Assembly (NCBI GenBank): GCA_022509005.1
Contig: JAFLUC010000005.1
Span: 1 to 53,651 of the forward strand
DNA length: 53,651 nt
Reading direction: 5' to 3'
Origin: Oscillospiraceae bacterium
Lineage (GTDB): Bacteria; Bacillota; Clostridia; UBA1381
A program made the position numbers and the translations under genes. The stretch's first letter is position 1; every line of letters begins with the position of its first letter. The notes beneath the pieces were generated by a model. That model saw nothing but the letters and a program-made list of their open reading frames with translations, was not told the origin of the DNA and made no database searches. This document shows positions 1 to 7,986 of the stretch, piece by piece.

Positions 1-55
1 GAGCACTTGACTTTTAATCAAGTTGTCCCGGGTTCGATTCCCGGATGACTCACCA
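1..55 (+). tRNA. tRNA-Lys (anticodon UUU), 3' part
   Basis: Only the 3' part of the gene is in the window. An anticodon stem (CTTGA pairing with TCAAG) encloses the seven-base loop CTTTTAA at 11-17, giving anticodon TTT at 13-15. The T arm is intact at 28-44 (CCGGG, loop TTCGATT, CCCGG). The acceptor strand ends in an encoded CCA at 53-55. A terminator follows at once. The neighbouring truncated integrase suggests that the 3' end of this tRNA has served as an integration site. Confidence 0.95.
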
Positions 56-60
56 AGTCA

Positions 61-95
61 AAAACCTCGCAGCCATGCGGTCTGCGGGGTTTTTG
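61..95 (+). terminator. Rho-independent terminator after tRNA-Lys
   Basis: The stem is ACCTCGCAG pairing with CTGCGGGGT (one G-T pair), with a short loop and then a run of T. It starts six bases after the CCA end and would stop the tRNA transcript. Confidence 0.85.
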
Positions 96-101
96 CATTT
101 T

Positions 102-160
102 GCGTCAGATGTAGATTACACTCTTGCATCTAACGCAACATCTAACCGATTTGCATCTTA
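102..160. repeat. CATCTAAC repeats and inverted repeat at the broken integrase end
   Basis: CATCTAAC occurs at 127-134 and 139-146, with a diverged copy (CATCTTA) at 154-160. GCGTCAGATG at 102-111 is an almost perfect inverted match (9 of 10) to CATCTAACGC at 127-136. The cluster lies exactly where the integrase reading frame loses family resemblance, next to the tRNA. It could be remnants of integrase arm-type or attachment sites; that is inference. Confidence 0.4.
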
Positions 161-605
161 TTTCCGCGCTTAGCCGGAAAACCAGTGCTGCGCCATATGC
201 GTTTTGTTTTACCGTATTTATCTCTGTAACCGTTGCCGGAGACATATCCGAAATTGAGTTTACGAACGCTTGTAATATTTCTTTATTAAGTTTTTTTAAT
301 GATATATTTTCAAAAAACGGTTTGATGTAGTTGTTTATGTGCCGTTCATATAATTTTATCGTGCTCAGCTTCAGCTTAGCTTTCTTTGACTCTAAATACC
401 ATAAAATCCAATCAGATACAATTGTATTTGTGGATTTCAGCCTTTCTGATTCTGGGCGATTCTGCATTTTTATTCGTATCTCGCCATAGGTTTTAGCATA
501 TACGAATTTATATTTTGCTTTGCCGGCGGTATCGTAGTCCGATATATATCGGCCTTCCCAACGTCCATCCTTGCGTTTATATATATTTTCACCTCTGCGT
601 GACAT
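105..605 (-). pseudogene. Truncated tyrosine-recombinase integrase
   Basis: This is the N-terminal part of a phage or ICE-type tyrosine recombinase, 166 codons from an ATG at 605 with an AAGGAGG site upstream. The first ~50 residues (MSRRGENIYKRKDGRWEGRY) are the AP2-like arm-binding domain. The next ~80 residues form the SAM-like core-binding domain, with the usual 'TIKLYERHINNYIKPFFENI' pattern. Family resemblance stops around residue 130, and the last ~35 codons run into repeats. The whole catalytic domain with the R-H-R-Y residues is missing; intact relatives are about 370-400 residues. It points towards the tRNA-Lys gene, the usual arrangement for a tRNA-integrating element, so it is probably the scar of a decayed element. 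Confidence 0.8.
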
Positions 606-753
606 AAAGTTCCCTCCTTGAAGTTTTGTCATTTTAACTGAAATTTTGACGGCAAATAGGATAAAAAGCCTATTTCTTGGCGATTCTAACATATCAGATG
701 AACTATAGTTAAGAATTTCTACAATTATCATGGTTTATTTGCATAAAAAAGAC

Positions 754-782
754 TTGCATTGACTGTATAAATGTGATATAAT
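754..782 (+). promoter_or_regulatory. Sigma-A promoter, extended -10
   Basis: TTGCAT (754-759), a 17-base spacer and TATAAT (777-782), with TG one base upstream of the -10. It faces the helicase remnant. No other clear promoter was seen before the polysaccharide genes, so read-through from here is possible. Confidence 0.65.
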
Positions 783-806
783 ACATAAAAGTGTCTATAA
801 TTTATC

Positions 807-833
807 TTTCGTAAAGTATAAAGTTTTACGAAA
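807..833. promoter_or_regulatory. Dyad just downstream of promoter (possible operator or leader hairpin)
   Basis: TTTCGTAAA at 807-815 is a perfect inverted match to TTTACGAAA at 825-833, separated by nine bases. It starts about 25 bases after the -10 box and ends about 28 bases before the helicase start. The position fits a repressor site or a 5'-UTR hairpin. No T run follows, so it is not a standard terminator. Confidence 0.4.
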
Positions 834-860
834 CAGAGTATATGTGAAAGGGTGGTAGTG

Positions 861-1253
861 GTGGAGATAGAACTGTATGAGCATAATCTTGAAGCGTATA
901 ATACTGCAAAGGCTATGCTTCATATAACAGGCAAAGCGGTCATTGTTCATCCCACCGGAACTGGAAAATCTTTCATTGGCTTCAAGTTTGCGGAGGATAA
1001 CCCGGATAAACACATATTGTGGCTTACGCCGAGCTAGTATATTGTAAAAACTCAGCTTGAGAACCTGAAAAAAAGAGGGTGGCAGCAGAGCTACAAATAT
1101 TTATGTGAGTATTACAAAAAATACGGTAATACGATGGTTTCCCAAATCGTATGTTACAGAAAAAGGATTCAAGCTCAATTATTGGATTAGTGGTCAGAGA
1201 AAAGCATATAAAAAGGTGCTTTAGATAGGGAGCGTATTGTGTTTTTGGAGTAA
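861..1253 (+). pseudogene. Broken DEAD/DEAH helicase with helicase-associated domain
   Basis: From a GTG at 861 (AAAGGG site nine bases upstream) the frame reads an N-terminal helicase segment with Walker A motif HPTGTGKS and then LWLTPS. A TAG follows at 1036, where relatives have a sense codon. The same frame continues with YIVKTQLENLKK and then jumps to a helicase-associated repeat (WQQSYKYLCEYYKKYGNTMV). That repeat continues in a second frame as SYVTEKGFKLNYWISGQRKA and in a third as ALDRERIVFLE. The gene thus has a nonsense codon, a large internal deletion (motor motifs II-VI are absent) and at least two frameshifts. Intact relatives are element-borne helicases several times longer. Confidence 0.75.
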
Positions 1254-1298
1254 ATTGGAGTTATTTGATTCAGCAAAGATAAGGTCGGAGGGTGTTAT

Positions 1299-1492
1299 AT
1301 GGACTCAAAATCAGATATGAAACTGTGTCCGCGCTGTAAGACGGATATGAGACATATTTGTATGATGATAAGAGTCCGATATGCCCATATTTAGGTGGTC
1401 ACAACGGACAAGCCTGTGGTTATTTTGTTGAAATGGATGTGTCATGCGAAGAGGAGAATGACGAATGGAACAGCAGGTTAAAGAAAATTTAA
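1299..1492 (+). pseudogene. Small zinc-ribbon protein, frameshifted
   Basis: An ATG at 1299 with a GGAGGG site upstream reads MDSKSDMKLCPRCKTDMRHIC and ends after 31 codons at 1394. Another frame from 1361 continues with YDDKSPICPYLGGHNGQACG and stays open to 1492. Together they give one CxxC pair (CPRC) plus later cysteines (CPYLGG, ACG), as in a small zinc ribbon of about 60 residues. Its tail overlaps the start of the sugar transferase. A single indel between 1345 and 1365 explains the split. No function is assignable. Confidence 0.4.
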
Positions 1493-2169
1493 TAGCGAAG
1501 CGGTATCCTGAAGCATGGAAAAATCGTCATATAAGATATACACCATTGCCCAAAGAAGAACAAAAGCCGATATACGATTTTTTCAAGAGAGCGTTTGATA
1601 TAGCTGCAGCGTTCTGTGCGCTTATCCTTCTGTCATGGGTTATAGGACTTGCGGCCCTTGCAATAAAGCTTGAAGACGGAGGTCCGGTTATATATTCACA
1701 AGTACGGGTGGGCAAGGACGGACGTTTATTTAAGATGTACAAAATGCGTTCAATGCGCGTGGGTGCAGAAAAAATGAAAAAGATACTTTTGGATCAAAAC
1801 GAGATGGACGGTCCTGTATTTAAAATGGAAAATGATCCCAGAATTACAAATGTTGGAAAATGGTTACGGCGAAGTAGTATCGACGAGCTGCCCCAATGCT
1901 TAAACATTCTAAAGGGAGACATGAGCATTGTAGGACCGCGACCACCGCTCGGTCATGAAGTGATGCAGTATGATGAATATGCGATGCGTAGACTTACGGT
2001 AAAACCGGGATTAACTTGCTACTGGCAGTGCAGTGGCAGAAGCGATATTGATTTTGACGAGTGGATGCAGCTCGATAATAAGTACATAAATGAGCGCGGG
2101 ATGTGGACAGATATAAAGATGATATTTAAAACAATTCCGGCGGTATTTAAAAGTGACGGAGCATGTTGA
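1465..2169 (+). CDS. Initiating sugar-phosphate transferase (polyprenyl-phosphate glycosyl-1-P transferase)
   Basis: Transfers a sugar 1-phosphate from a nucleotide sugar to undecaprenyl phosphate, the first step of the polysaccharide repeat, at the inner face of the membrane. The 234-residue protein has the compact PglC/WcaJ-core architecture: a hydrophobic re-entrant helix at about 44-66 and the family core with KMRSMR, the catalytic Asp140-Glu141 pair in SSIDELPQ, and MSIVGPRPPL. It lacks the multi-span N-terminal region of the long WbaP-type enzymes. A GAGGAG site precedes the ATG. It opens the polysaccharide cluster. The donor sugar cannot be read from the sequence. A fragment of a second such enzyme lies just downstream. 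Confidence 0.9.
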   Translation: MEQQVKENLIAKRYPEAWKNRHIRYTPLPKEEQKPIYDFFKRAFDIAAAFCALILLSWVIGLAALAIKLEDGGPVIYSQVRVGKDGRLFKMYKMRSMRVGAEKMKKILLDQNEMDGPVFKMENDPRITNVGKWLRRSSIDELPQCLNILKGDMSIVGPRPPLGHEVMQYDEYAMRRLTVKPGLTCYWQCSGRSDIDFDEWMQLDNKYINERGMWTDIKMIFKTIPAVFKSDGAC

Positions 2170-2178
2170 GGAGTACAT

Positions 2179-2280
2179 ATGGATTATAAAGCGGTAAAGG
2201 GATATATGTCTGTAATAGGTCCGCGCCCGATCTTGCAGAAAGAACTTGAACTAGTAGTAAAGCGCAATGGCGCTCAGTAA
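2179..2280 (+). pseudogene. Remnant of a second sugar transferase
   Basis: This 33-codon open frame reads MDYKAVKGYMSVIGPRPILQ and then a short tail. The segment matches the KGDMSIVGPRP core of the gene before it but is not a copy of it. Nothing else of the protein is present. It is best read as what is left of a second initiating transferase after recombination, which suggests that the first gene of the cluster has been swapped. Confidence 0.6.
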
Positions 2281-2298
2281 TACATAGGAGTATACGAA

Positions 2299-3228
2299 AT
2301 GGTTACTAGTATAATTATACCTACACTAAATGCTGGCGACAGGATAGTAAGATTATTGCAGTCAATAATGGATCAGACTGTTGTGCCTGATGAGATATTG
2401 ATTCTTGATTCGGAATCAACGGATGATACTGTTGAAAAATGTTGCAGATATGAAAAGGTTAAGGTATACCATATCAAAAGAAGCGAGTTTGATCATGGCG
2501 GAACCCGGGATTACGGCATGAGTAAGTCCAAAGGGGATATTGTCTTTTACTTGACCGATGATGCAGTGATAATGGAAAACGATTATATAGAAAGTATGTT
2601 GAACTACTTTGAAGATGAGGATGTTGCATTGGTCACCGGGAGACAGGTCGCAAGACCTGAGGCGACAGAAATAGAAAGACTGACAAGAGAATATAATTAT
2701 CCGGACAAATTACTTATCCGAACCAAGAAAGATATAAGTAAGTTAGGGATAAAAGCCTTTTTTGCTTCGGATGTCTGTTCAGCATACAGAAAATCATTCT
2801 ATTATGCTGTTGGTGGGTTTGAATCGCCTATACTTATAAGCGAAGACATGTTAATAGCGGCGCAATTTCTTTTTGCAAATATGAAGATAGTATATGCACC
2901 TGAAGCAAAAGTAATACATTCACATTCATATACGCTAAAGCAACAGTTTTCGCGTAACTTTGATATAGGAGTGGTTTTGGCACAGCATGAGGATATTTTT
3001 GAAGGAATACCTGTTCAGTCGGAGGGTATTCGTATGGTTAGATGGGTTATGCGGGAGCTGTTAAGGCATTTTAGGTTTATAAGCATGGTTCATTATATAT
3101 TCGAATGTGCCGCTAAGCTTCTGGGGAATAAGATGGGGATGAATTACGATAATCTTTCTATGAAAACTGTTATGGCATGTACAATGAACAAGAAGTTTTG
3201 GGAGAAGGATGATATAAGATGTTTATAA
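2299..3228 (+). CDS. GT2 glycosyltransferase, rhamnosyltransferase-like
   Basis: A 309-residue GT-A enzyme that probably adds a sugar to the lipid-linked repeat at the cytoplasmic face. The N-terminal nucleotide-binding fold starts with TSIIIPTLNAGDRI; LILDSESTDDT follows at about residue 35. The segment FDHGGTRDYG is typical of rhamnosyltransferases in this family. TDDA near residue 85 takes the place of the DXD motif, and SEDMLIA near 195 is the likely catalytic acidic region. The C-terminal ~90 residues are an amphipathic membrane-associated helical region. The rhamnose donor genes lie downstream, which supports dTDP-rhamnose as donor by inference. It overlaps the polymerase by 10 bases, implying coupled translation. 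Confidence 0.85.
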   Translation: MVTSIIIPTLNAGDRIVRLLQSIMDQTVVPDEILILDSESTDDTVEKCCRYEKVKVYHIKRSEFDHGGTRDYGMSKSKGDIVFYLTDDAVIMENDYIESMLNYFEDEDVALVTGRQVARPEATEIERLTREYNYPDKLLIRTKKDISKLGIKAFFASDVCSAYRKSFYYAVGGFESPILISEDMLIAAQFLFANMKIVYAPEAKVIHSHSYTLKQQFSRNFDIGVVLAQHEDIFEGIPVQSEGIRMVRWVMRELLRHFRFISMVHYIFECAAKLLGNKMGMNYDNLSMKTVMACTMNKKFWEKDDIRCL

Positions 3229-4442
3229 CGCTTTTGTTGGCTTTGTATGTGGCGCAGTTATTTATTGTAAAGCCGGGATCGGATATTTCGCAGAGATTCG
3301 GAAAAATGAATACATATACAAAATTTGGTCTCACTTATTCAGCAATTGTATGTTTGTTAATATTGGCATGGATGATGTGGCGTTTGTTCAGAAGAGGAAG
3401 TGAATTCGGAAAAAACACCAAGGACACCAGAAGTATAATTTTATTGTCTATGTTGCTCATTTCAGGTATAATAGCGAGTCTTGCAAATGGCGTCATGCCG
3501 CAGTTTGACTATATAATGAAATTGATTATGCCTTTCATGGTTTTCTATTATATAAAATATGCATGCAAAGAAAAGGAGTTTGAAAGGCTGCCTGGATTGA
3601 TTTTAATTATAAATATAACAATGGTAGTACAGATAATTGTATGTAAGGCAATAACCGGTCATTTCTCGGCAAGTACATATTATACATATATTGGTACAGA
3701 AGAGTATTTTGGATATTACAACAGTCCTCATCCGCTATCTGCTTTGTTGGGGTTGTTCTCCGTATGGAATATATATTCAATACATCGCAAGCAGACTTTG
3801 GTTCTGAATATCGTGCTGTTTACTGCTAATATTCTGTTAGTTGTACTTCTCGGTGTAAGAACGTACATGGCAGCAGTCGCACTGTCTATAATTGTAATGA
3901 TAGCGTATGGAACAAGAAATTCAAAATACAGATCATTTACAATAATAGCATTGATCTTTGTTGCGATAGCCGGCTTAATAATATACTTCAATATGGATAA
4001 GATATTTGCTGGGACACGATTGGATTCAAGCGTTAACACGTCAGAGATAACTTCAGGAAGAAACGGGAGATGGAAGCAGGATATGAATTATTATTTACAT
4101 GAATACAATTTCCTGCAGCAGATTTTCGGCAAAGGATTTGGTGCTATAAACAATGTAAATATAAAGCTTAGAATAGGAAACATAAATTCGCTTAACGCAA
4201 TTATTGATCTGCTTATGGATAATGGCGTTGTTGGTCTGCTGTTGCTTGTAGCATCATATAAAGATGTAGTTAAATATTGTGTCGGAAGAAATATGGAGTA
4301 TGCTCAGGTTGGAATTATTGCTGTTATAGCAACAGGATTAATGATCAACAATATTCTTCCTTATGTTACCATAATGCCTATGGCGATAATCATGATGCTT
4401 TTAATAAACAGGAATAAATCAACAATACCGGAAAGGAAATAA
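3219..4442 (+). CDS. Wzy-like O-antigen/capsule polymerase
   Basis: A 407-residue polytopic membrane protein with about ten hydrophobic helices and a long loop around residues 265-330, the usual layout of Wzy/RfaL-type polymerases. These proteins join lipid-linked repeats on the outer face of the membrane. Sequence conservation in the family is poor, so the call rests on topology, length and position between glycosyltransferases. The loop has SGRNGRW and a GFGAINN-like segment seen in many polymerases. It starts inside the preceding gene and ends two bases before the next, so it belongs to the same transcript. An O-antigen ligase-type enzyme is the alternative. Confidence 0.75.
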   Translation: MFITLLLALYVAQLFIVKPGSDISQRFGKMNTYTKFGLTYSAIVCLLILAWMMWRLFRRGSEFGKNTKDTRSIILLSMLLISGIIASLANGVMPQFDYIMKLIMPFMVFYYIKYACKEKEFERLPGLILIINITMVVQIIVCKAITGHFSASTYYTYIGTEEYFGYYNSPHPLSALLGLFSVWNIYSIHRKQTLVLNIVLFTANILLVVLLGVRTYMAAVALSIIVMIAYGTRNSKYRSFTIIALIFVAIAGLIIYFNMDKIFAGTRLDSSVNTSEITSGRNGRWKQDMNYYLHEYNFLQQIFGKGFGAINNVNIKLRIGNINSLNAIIDLLMDNGVVGLLLLVASYKDVVKYCVGRNMEYAQVGIIAVIATGLMINNILPYVTIMPMAIIMMLLINRNKSTIPERK

Positions 4443-4444
4443 AA

Positions 4445-5506
4445 ATGCAGATACTTGCTATAAATCTGCCTCAGTTTCATTCGATACCTGAAAATGATGA
4501 ATGGTGGGGCAAAGGATTTACCGAATGGGTAAATGTAAAAAAGGCAAAGCCGTTATACAAAGGGCATGTACAGCCTTTGGTTCCGTATAACAATAATTAC
4601 TATGATTTATCAAGAGCAGATGATATGATCGCCCAAGCAAATCTTGCAAAGGAATACGGGATAGGTGGATTTGTTTATTACCATTATTGGTTTAATGGAA
4701 AAAAGCTGCTTGAAAAGCCTTGTGAGCTGCTGCTTGAGCATCCGGAAGCAGATATTGACTTCTGCTTCTGCTGGGCAAATGAACCGTGGACAAGAGCATG
4801 GGACGGAAAGAATAAGCAGGTCATTATGCCGCAGACTTTTGGCGGCAGAGAAGACTGGGAAGCGCATTTACAGTATTTTCTGAAGTTTTTCAGCGATGAC
4901 AGGTATATCAAAAAAAATAATAAGCCAATGCTTTTTATATATTCTCCAAGCCGCATACCGCATTTTGAGGATATGATGGAATACTGGAATAAAAGAATCA
5001 AGGAGTATGGCTTTGACGGCATTTATCTTGTAGAGTACATAAGTACAATGAATCCTGATGCTTTCAGTAAGTATTCAGAGGCTGTAATGGAGTTTGAGCC
5101 GTTATTCACTTGCAGGTTTGGTATATCAAACATAAAAAAAGCGAAAAGATTACTGTGCAAAAAACTAAAGACTTTAGATGTTTTGGATTATGATTATATT
5201 TGGAAAAAGGTGATTGAACGGAACAGAACATATGGCGGCAGAGAGATATTCAGCGGAGCCTTGAGCGGATGGGATAACACTCCGCGCAAGGGGAAGGCAG
5301 GAATGGTTATAAAGAACGGTTCTCCTGAAAAATTTGAAAAGTACCTTAATCAGCTTGTTGACACCGTGCGTCAGGACGGATCTAAGGACTATATGGTTAT
5401 AAACGCATGGAATGAGTGGGGAGAGGGCGCGATTTTAGAGCCGACAAAGCAGGATAGTTACAAGTATCTGGAGGCTATAAAGCGTATTTCCGAAAGAATA
5501 AGATAA
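4445..5506 (+). CDS. WbsX-like (GH99-like) polysaccharide enzyme
   Basis: A 353-residue soluble protein of the WbsX family (Pfam Glyco_tran_WbsX), found in O-antigen and capsule loci and related in fold to GH99 endo-mannosidases. Characteristic segments are the start ILAINLPQFHSIPENDEWWG, then GFTEWVNVKKAKPLY, YYHYWFNGKKLLE and CFCWANEPWTRAWDG, and near the end INAWNEWGEGAILEPT. No signal peptide is visible, so it acts in the cytoplasm. The exact reaction of this family is not established: it is called a glycosyltransferase in polysaccharide loci, while its fold is hydrolase-like. A GAAAGGA site precedes the ATG. Confidence 0.85.
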   Translation: MQILAINLPQFHSIPENDEWWGKGFTEWVNVKKAKPLYKGHVQPLVPYNNNYYDLSRADDMIAQANLAKEYGIGGFVYYHYWFNGKKLLEKPCELLLEHPEADIDFCFCWANEPWTRAWDGKNKQVIMPQTFGGREDWEAHLQYFLKFFSDDRYIKKNNKPMLFIYSPSRIPHFEDMMEYWNKRIKEYGFDGIYLVEYISTMNPDAFSKYSEAVMEFEPLFTCRFGISNIKKAKRLLCKKLKTLDVLDYDYIWKKVIERNRTYGGREIFSGALSGWDNTPRKGKAGMVIKNGSPEKFEKYLNQLVDTVRQDGSKDYMVINAWNEWGEGAILEPTKQDSYKYLEAIKRISERIR

Positions 5507-5518
5507 GGATGTCGTATT

Positions 5519-6769
5519 ATGCAGAAGAAGGAACTGTTCGAAAGGGTATATAACACAGATTTCAGCGGGCTTGAAGACTTTGATCCTGTTATGGTTCATT
5601 TGCTGGGATTATCAAAGTTGCCCAAAGCAGGCTATTCCTTAAAAAAAATGATATACAGTGCTGTAGGCATTAAGTATACCTTCAAAAAGAACAGCGGTTC
5701 GGCAAAAAAGCTTTTTATTTTTTCAAGCTCTTATATGAACCGCAAAGATTACAAGTCGTGTTTTGATTCTCTCACAGCTCTTATAGATGATGCGGTAATC
5801 GTAAAGGCGGAAAGGAAATGGCATATTTCGCCGACTTCTATAATAAGGCTTTTTAAGAGTTTTGCATGGTATAAAAAACTGAAAAATTTAAATATACAGC
5901 AAAAGATGTTCATTATTTCTCAGCTTTACGAGGGATATAATTCATTAAAGAATATACAGAAGCTTACGCAAAATGAAGAGATTACTGTCTGCACAACCTT
6001 CTGTGATACACACTTAGTGGACAGCCTTGCTGCAGAATATTTCAATAAGCTTGATGTGACGACGGTAACTCTGCAGCATGGTCATTTTGCGGATGTTCCG
6101 GAAATTGATGATTACAGCACAAGAATTCATTTTACTAAATGTATAAGTGATTATTTGCTTACATTTGGCGAGTACACAAATGAGCAGGCTGTCCGATGCG
6201 GCATGAATGAGGGTAGAGTAAGAGCGCTCGGAATGCTGAAGCATATAGGGAAAGTGGCTCCAGGTGAGCTTAAGCTAAGCAGAACCAATACCTTTGGTGT
6301 TATTATGAGCTTTGATAAAGAACGCAAAGCTAATATTGCCATGCTTAAAATTGCAAATGAATTTGCTTCAATATCAGGGATGGAATATATTGTACGTTTT
6401 CACCCGAGCAGTAACCCGGATGATTATATTGGGTTTATAGATAAAACCTATGGCAGCAATCCTAAGCTTAGCATGGATGAGTTCTCTTACAGATCGGAGT
6501 TTCTGATGATTGGTAAGAGTACCATGTTCATAGAAATGATGTATGATCTTAAGCCGGCATTTATATATGCGTCGGAGCCTGCTGAGGATTCTTTTCCGGG
6601 AATAGATTGGTGTAAGTTTAAAAATTCTGAGAATTTGAATCATATATATCAGAGTATATTCGAAGATACGGAAAAGCTTAAAGGATACGTATTTGATACG
6701 AGAGATAAGCTGTGCAGAATAAATAATGTTGCAGAAAATTATATTGAGTTCTATAAGGGATTAGATTGA
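5519..6769 (+). CDS. GT-B-like polysaccharide transferase
   Basis: A 416-residue cytoplasmic protein with no membrane segments. The C-terminal half carries features of the CDP-glycerol glycerophosphotransferase and capsule-synthesis GT-B families: LQHGHF near residue 185, a nucleotide-binding-like RFHPSSNPDD near 293, and SEFLMIGKSTMFIEMMYDLKPAF near 325, which matches the Ser/Thr-rich donor-site loop. The N-terminal ~140 residues are not recognisable. It probably transfers a sugar or polyol phosphate in repeat assembly, but the substrate cannot be inferred. It lies between the WbsX-like gene and a nucleotidyltransferase-like gene, 12 and 24 bases away, in the same operon. Confidence 0.65.
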   Translation: MQKKELFERVYNTDFSGLEDFDPVMVHLLGLSKLPKAGYSLKKMIYSAVGIKYTFKKNSGSAKKLFIFSSSYMNRKDYKSCFDSLTALIDDAVIVKAERKWHISPTSIIRLFKSFAWYKKLKNLNIQQKMFIISQLYEGYNSLKNIQKLTQNEEITVCTTFCDTHLVDSLAAEYFNKLDVTTVTLQHGHFADVPEIDDYSTRIHFTKCISDYLLTFGEYTNEQAVRCGMNEGRVRALGMLKHIGKVAPGELKLSRTNTFGVIMSFDKERKANIAMLKIANEFASISGMEYIVRFHPSSNPDDYIGFIDKTYGSNPKLSMDEFSYRSEFLMIGKSTMFIEMMYDLKPAFIYASEPAEDSFPGIDWCKFKNSENLNHIYQSIFEDTEKLKGYVFDTRDKLCRINNVAENYIEFYKGLD

Positions 6770-6793
6770 TTTGGTTGGAAAGGGTAGTGAGTT

Positions 6794-7972
6794 ATGAAGG
6801 AATTGGAAAGATATATTATTAGTTTGGTCAAATCTGAATTAAATGATAAATCGCCCGTTCCTCTGCCAGACGGTATAACATACGATGATATTATGAGTTT
6901 TGCGAGTCGCAATAAGCTTGACAATATTGTGTATCGGTCACTAAGCAGAATATATGATGATTTTGCCGATAAATATTGCACTGTTTTTGATCAAACTATT
7001 ATGGTGGAAGCAGTTCAGCAGCTTGAGCTTGATGCGGTTATTGAGATGTTTTCAGAAAACAGGATTTCTCATTTGCCTATGAAGGGCAGTATATTAAAAA
7101 ATATGTATCCTATGCCTGATATGCGTCAGCAAGGAGATATTGATATTCTTGTACATAAGAAGGACTTGATAAAGGGCAGAGAGCTTCTCATAGGACTTGG
7201 ATATACCTTCAAAGAGCATGATGCGTATGAAGGGCATGATGTGTTTTATAAGGATAAAATAATATGTCTTGAGCTTCATGGTGATATGCTGAAGCCTGCA
7301 GATAGGGGATTTAAGCGCTATCATGATATTTGGGGAAGAGCATATAAGAGAGAAGGCAGTGAATATTGCTATGGTATCCCAAAGGAGGATATATATATAT
7401 TTATGATGCTGCATCTTATAAAACATCTGACAGAAGGCGGTGCCGGTATCAGAATGCTGATAGATATATGGCTGATGGATGAAAAATGGGGGCATGAGCT
7501 TAATTATAAGTCAATTGAGAAATATGCATCTAAAATCGGTGTTTTGAAAGCGTTCAATAACATCAGGGAAATTGCGGATTTCTGGTTTGGTAATTCACAA
7601 GTGATTTCATCATCAGCTGAAAAATTGGGTGAATATATTCTTAACAGTGATATTTACGGAAGCAAGGACGAAAAGCATTTCATTGAGTATTCGCGCTATG
7701 AAGGAATGGACAGAAGCGCATGGGCGAGATTTAAAAATGCTTTTTTCAGAGTATTTAAACGATATAATCTCATGCGTAAGGAATATGATGTTTTAAATAA
7801 ATATCCATGGTTGCTGCCAATAATGTGGGTGCACAGGCTGTTTAGGATTGTGTTTACCCAAAGAGAAAAGATCACAGATACTCATGCGGAATATGCGGGA
7901 ATAGATAAAGAAAAGTTGGAAGCGGCAATTGAATATAATAAGCAACTAAAAGCGCTTGTAGGCGTTGAATAA
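6794..7972 (+). CDS. Nucleotidyltransferase-family protein (NTP_transf_5-like)
   Basis: A 392-residue protein of the group named 'uncharacterised nucleotidyltransferase' (Pfam NTP_transf_5), common in capsule loci. The core around residues 95-160 has LPMKGSILKNMYP, then the metal-binding pattern RQQGDIDILV with GD and DID acidic residues, and CLELHGDM with a third acidic strand. That is the layout of the polymerase-beta nucleotidyltransferase fold. The rest is helical with no membrane segment. Substrate and product are unknown. It directly precedes a CMP-sugar synthetase-like gene by 14 bases, so the two may act on related intermediates; this is inference. An AAAGGG site precedes the ATG. Confidence 0.75.
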   Translation: MKELERYIISLVKSELNDKSPVPLPDGITYDDIMSFASRNKLDNIVYRSLSRIYDDFADKYCTVFDQTIMVEAVQQLELDAVIEMFSENRISHLPMKGSILKNMYPMPDMRQQGDIDILVHKKDLIKGRELLIGLGYTFKEHDAYEGHDVFYKDKIICLELHGDMLKPADRGFKRYHDIWGRAYKREGSEYCYGIPKEDIYIFMMLHLIKHLTEGGAGIRMLIDIWLMDEKWGHELNYKSIEKYASKIGVLKAFNNIREIADFWFGNSQVISSSAEKLGEYILNSDIYGSKDEKHFIEYSRYEGMDRSAWARFKNAFFRVFKRYNLMRKEYDVLNKYPWLLPIMWVHRLFRIVFTQREKITDTHAEYAGIDKEKLEAAIEYNKQLKALVGVE

Positions 7973-7986
7973 ATAGGAGAAATATT

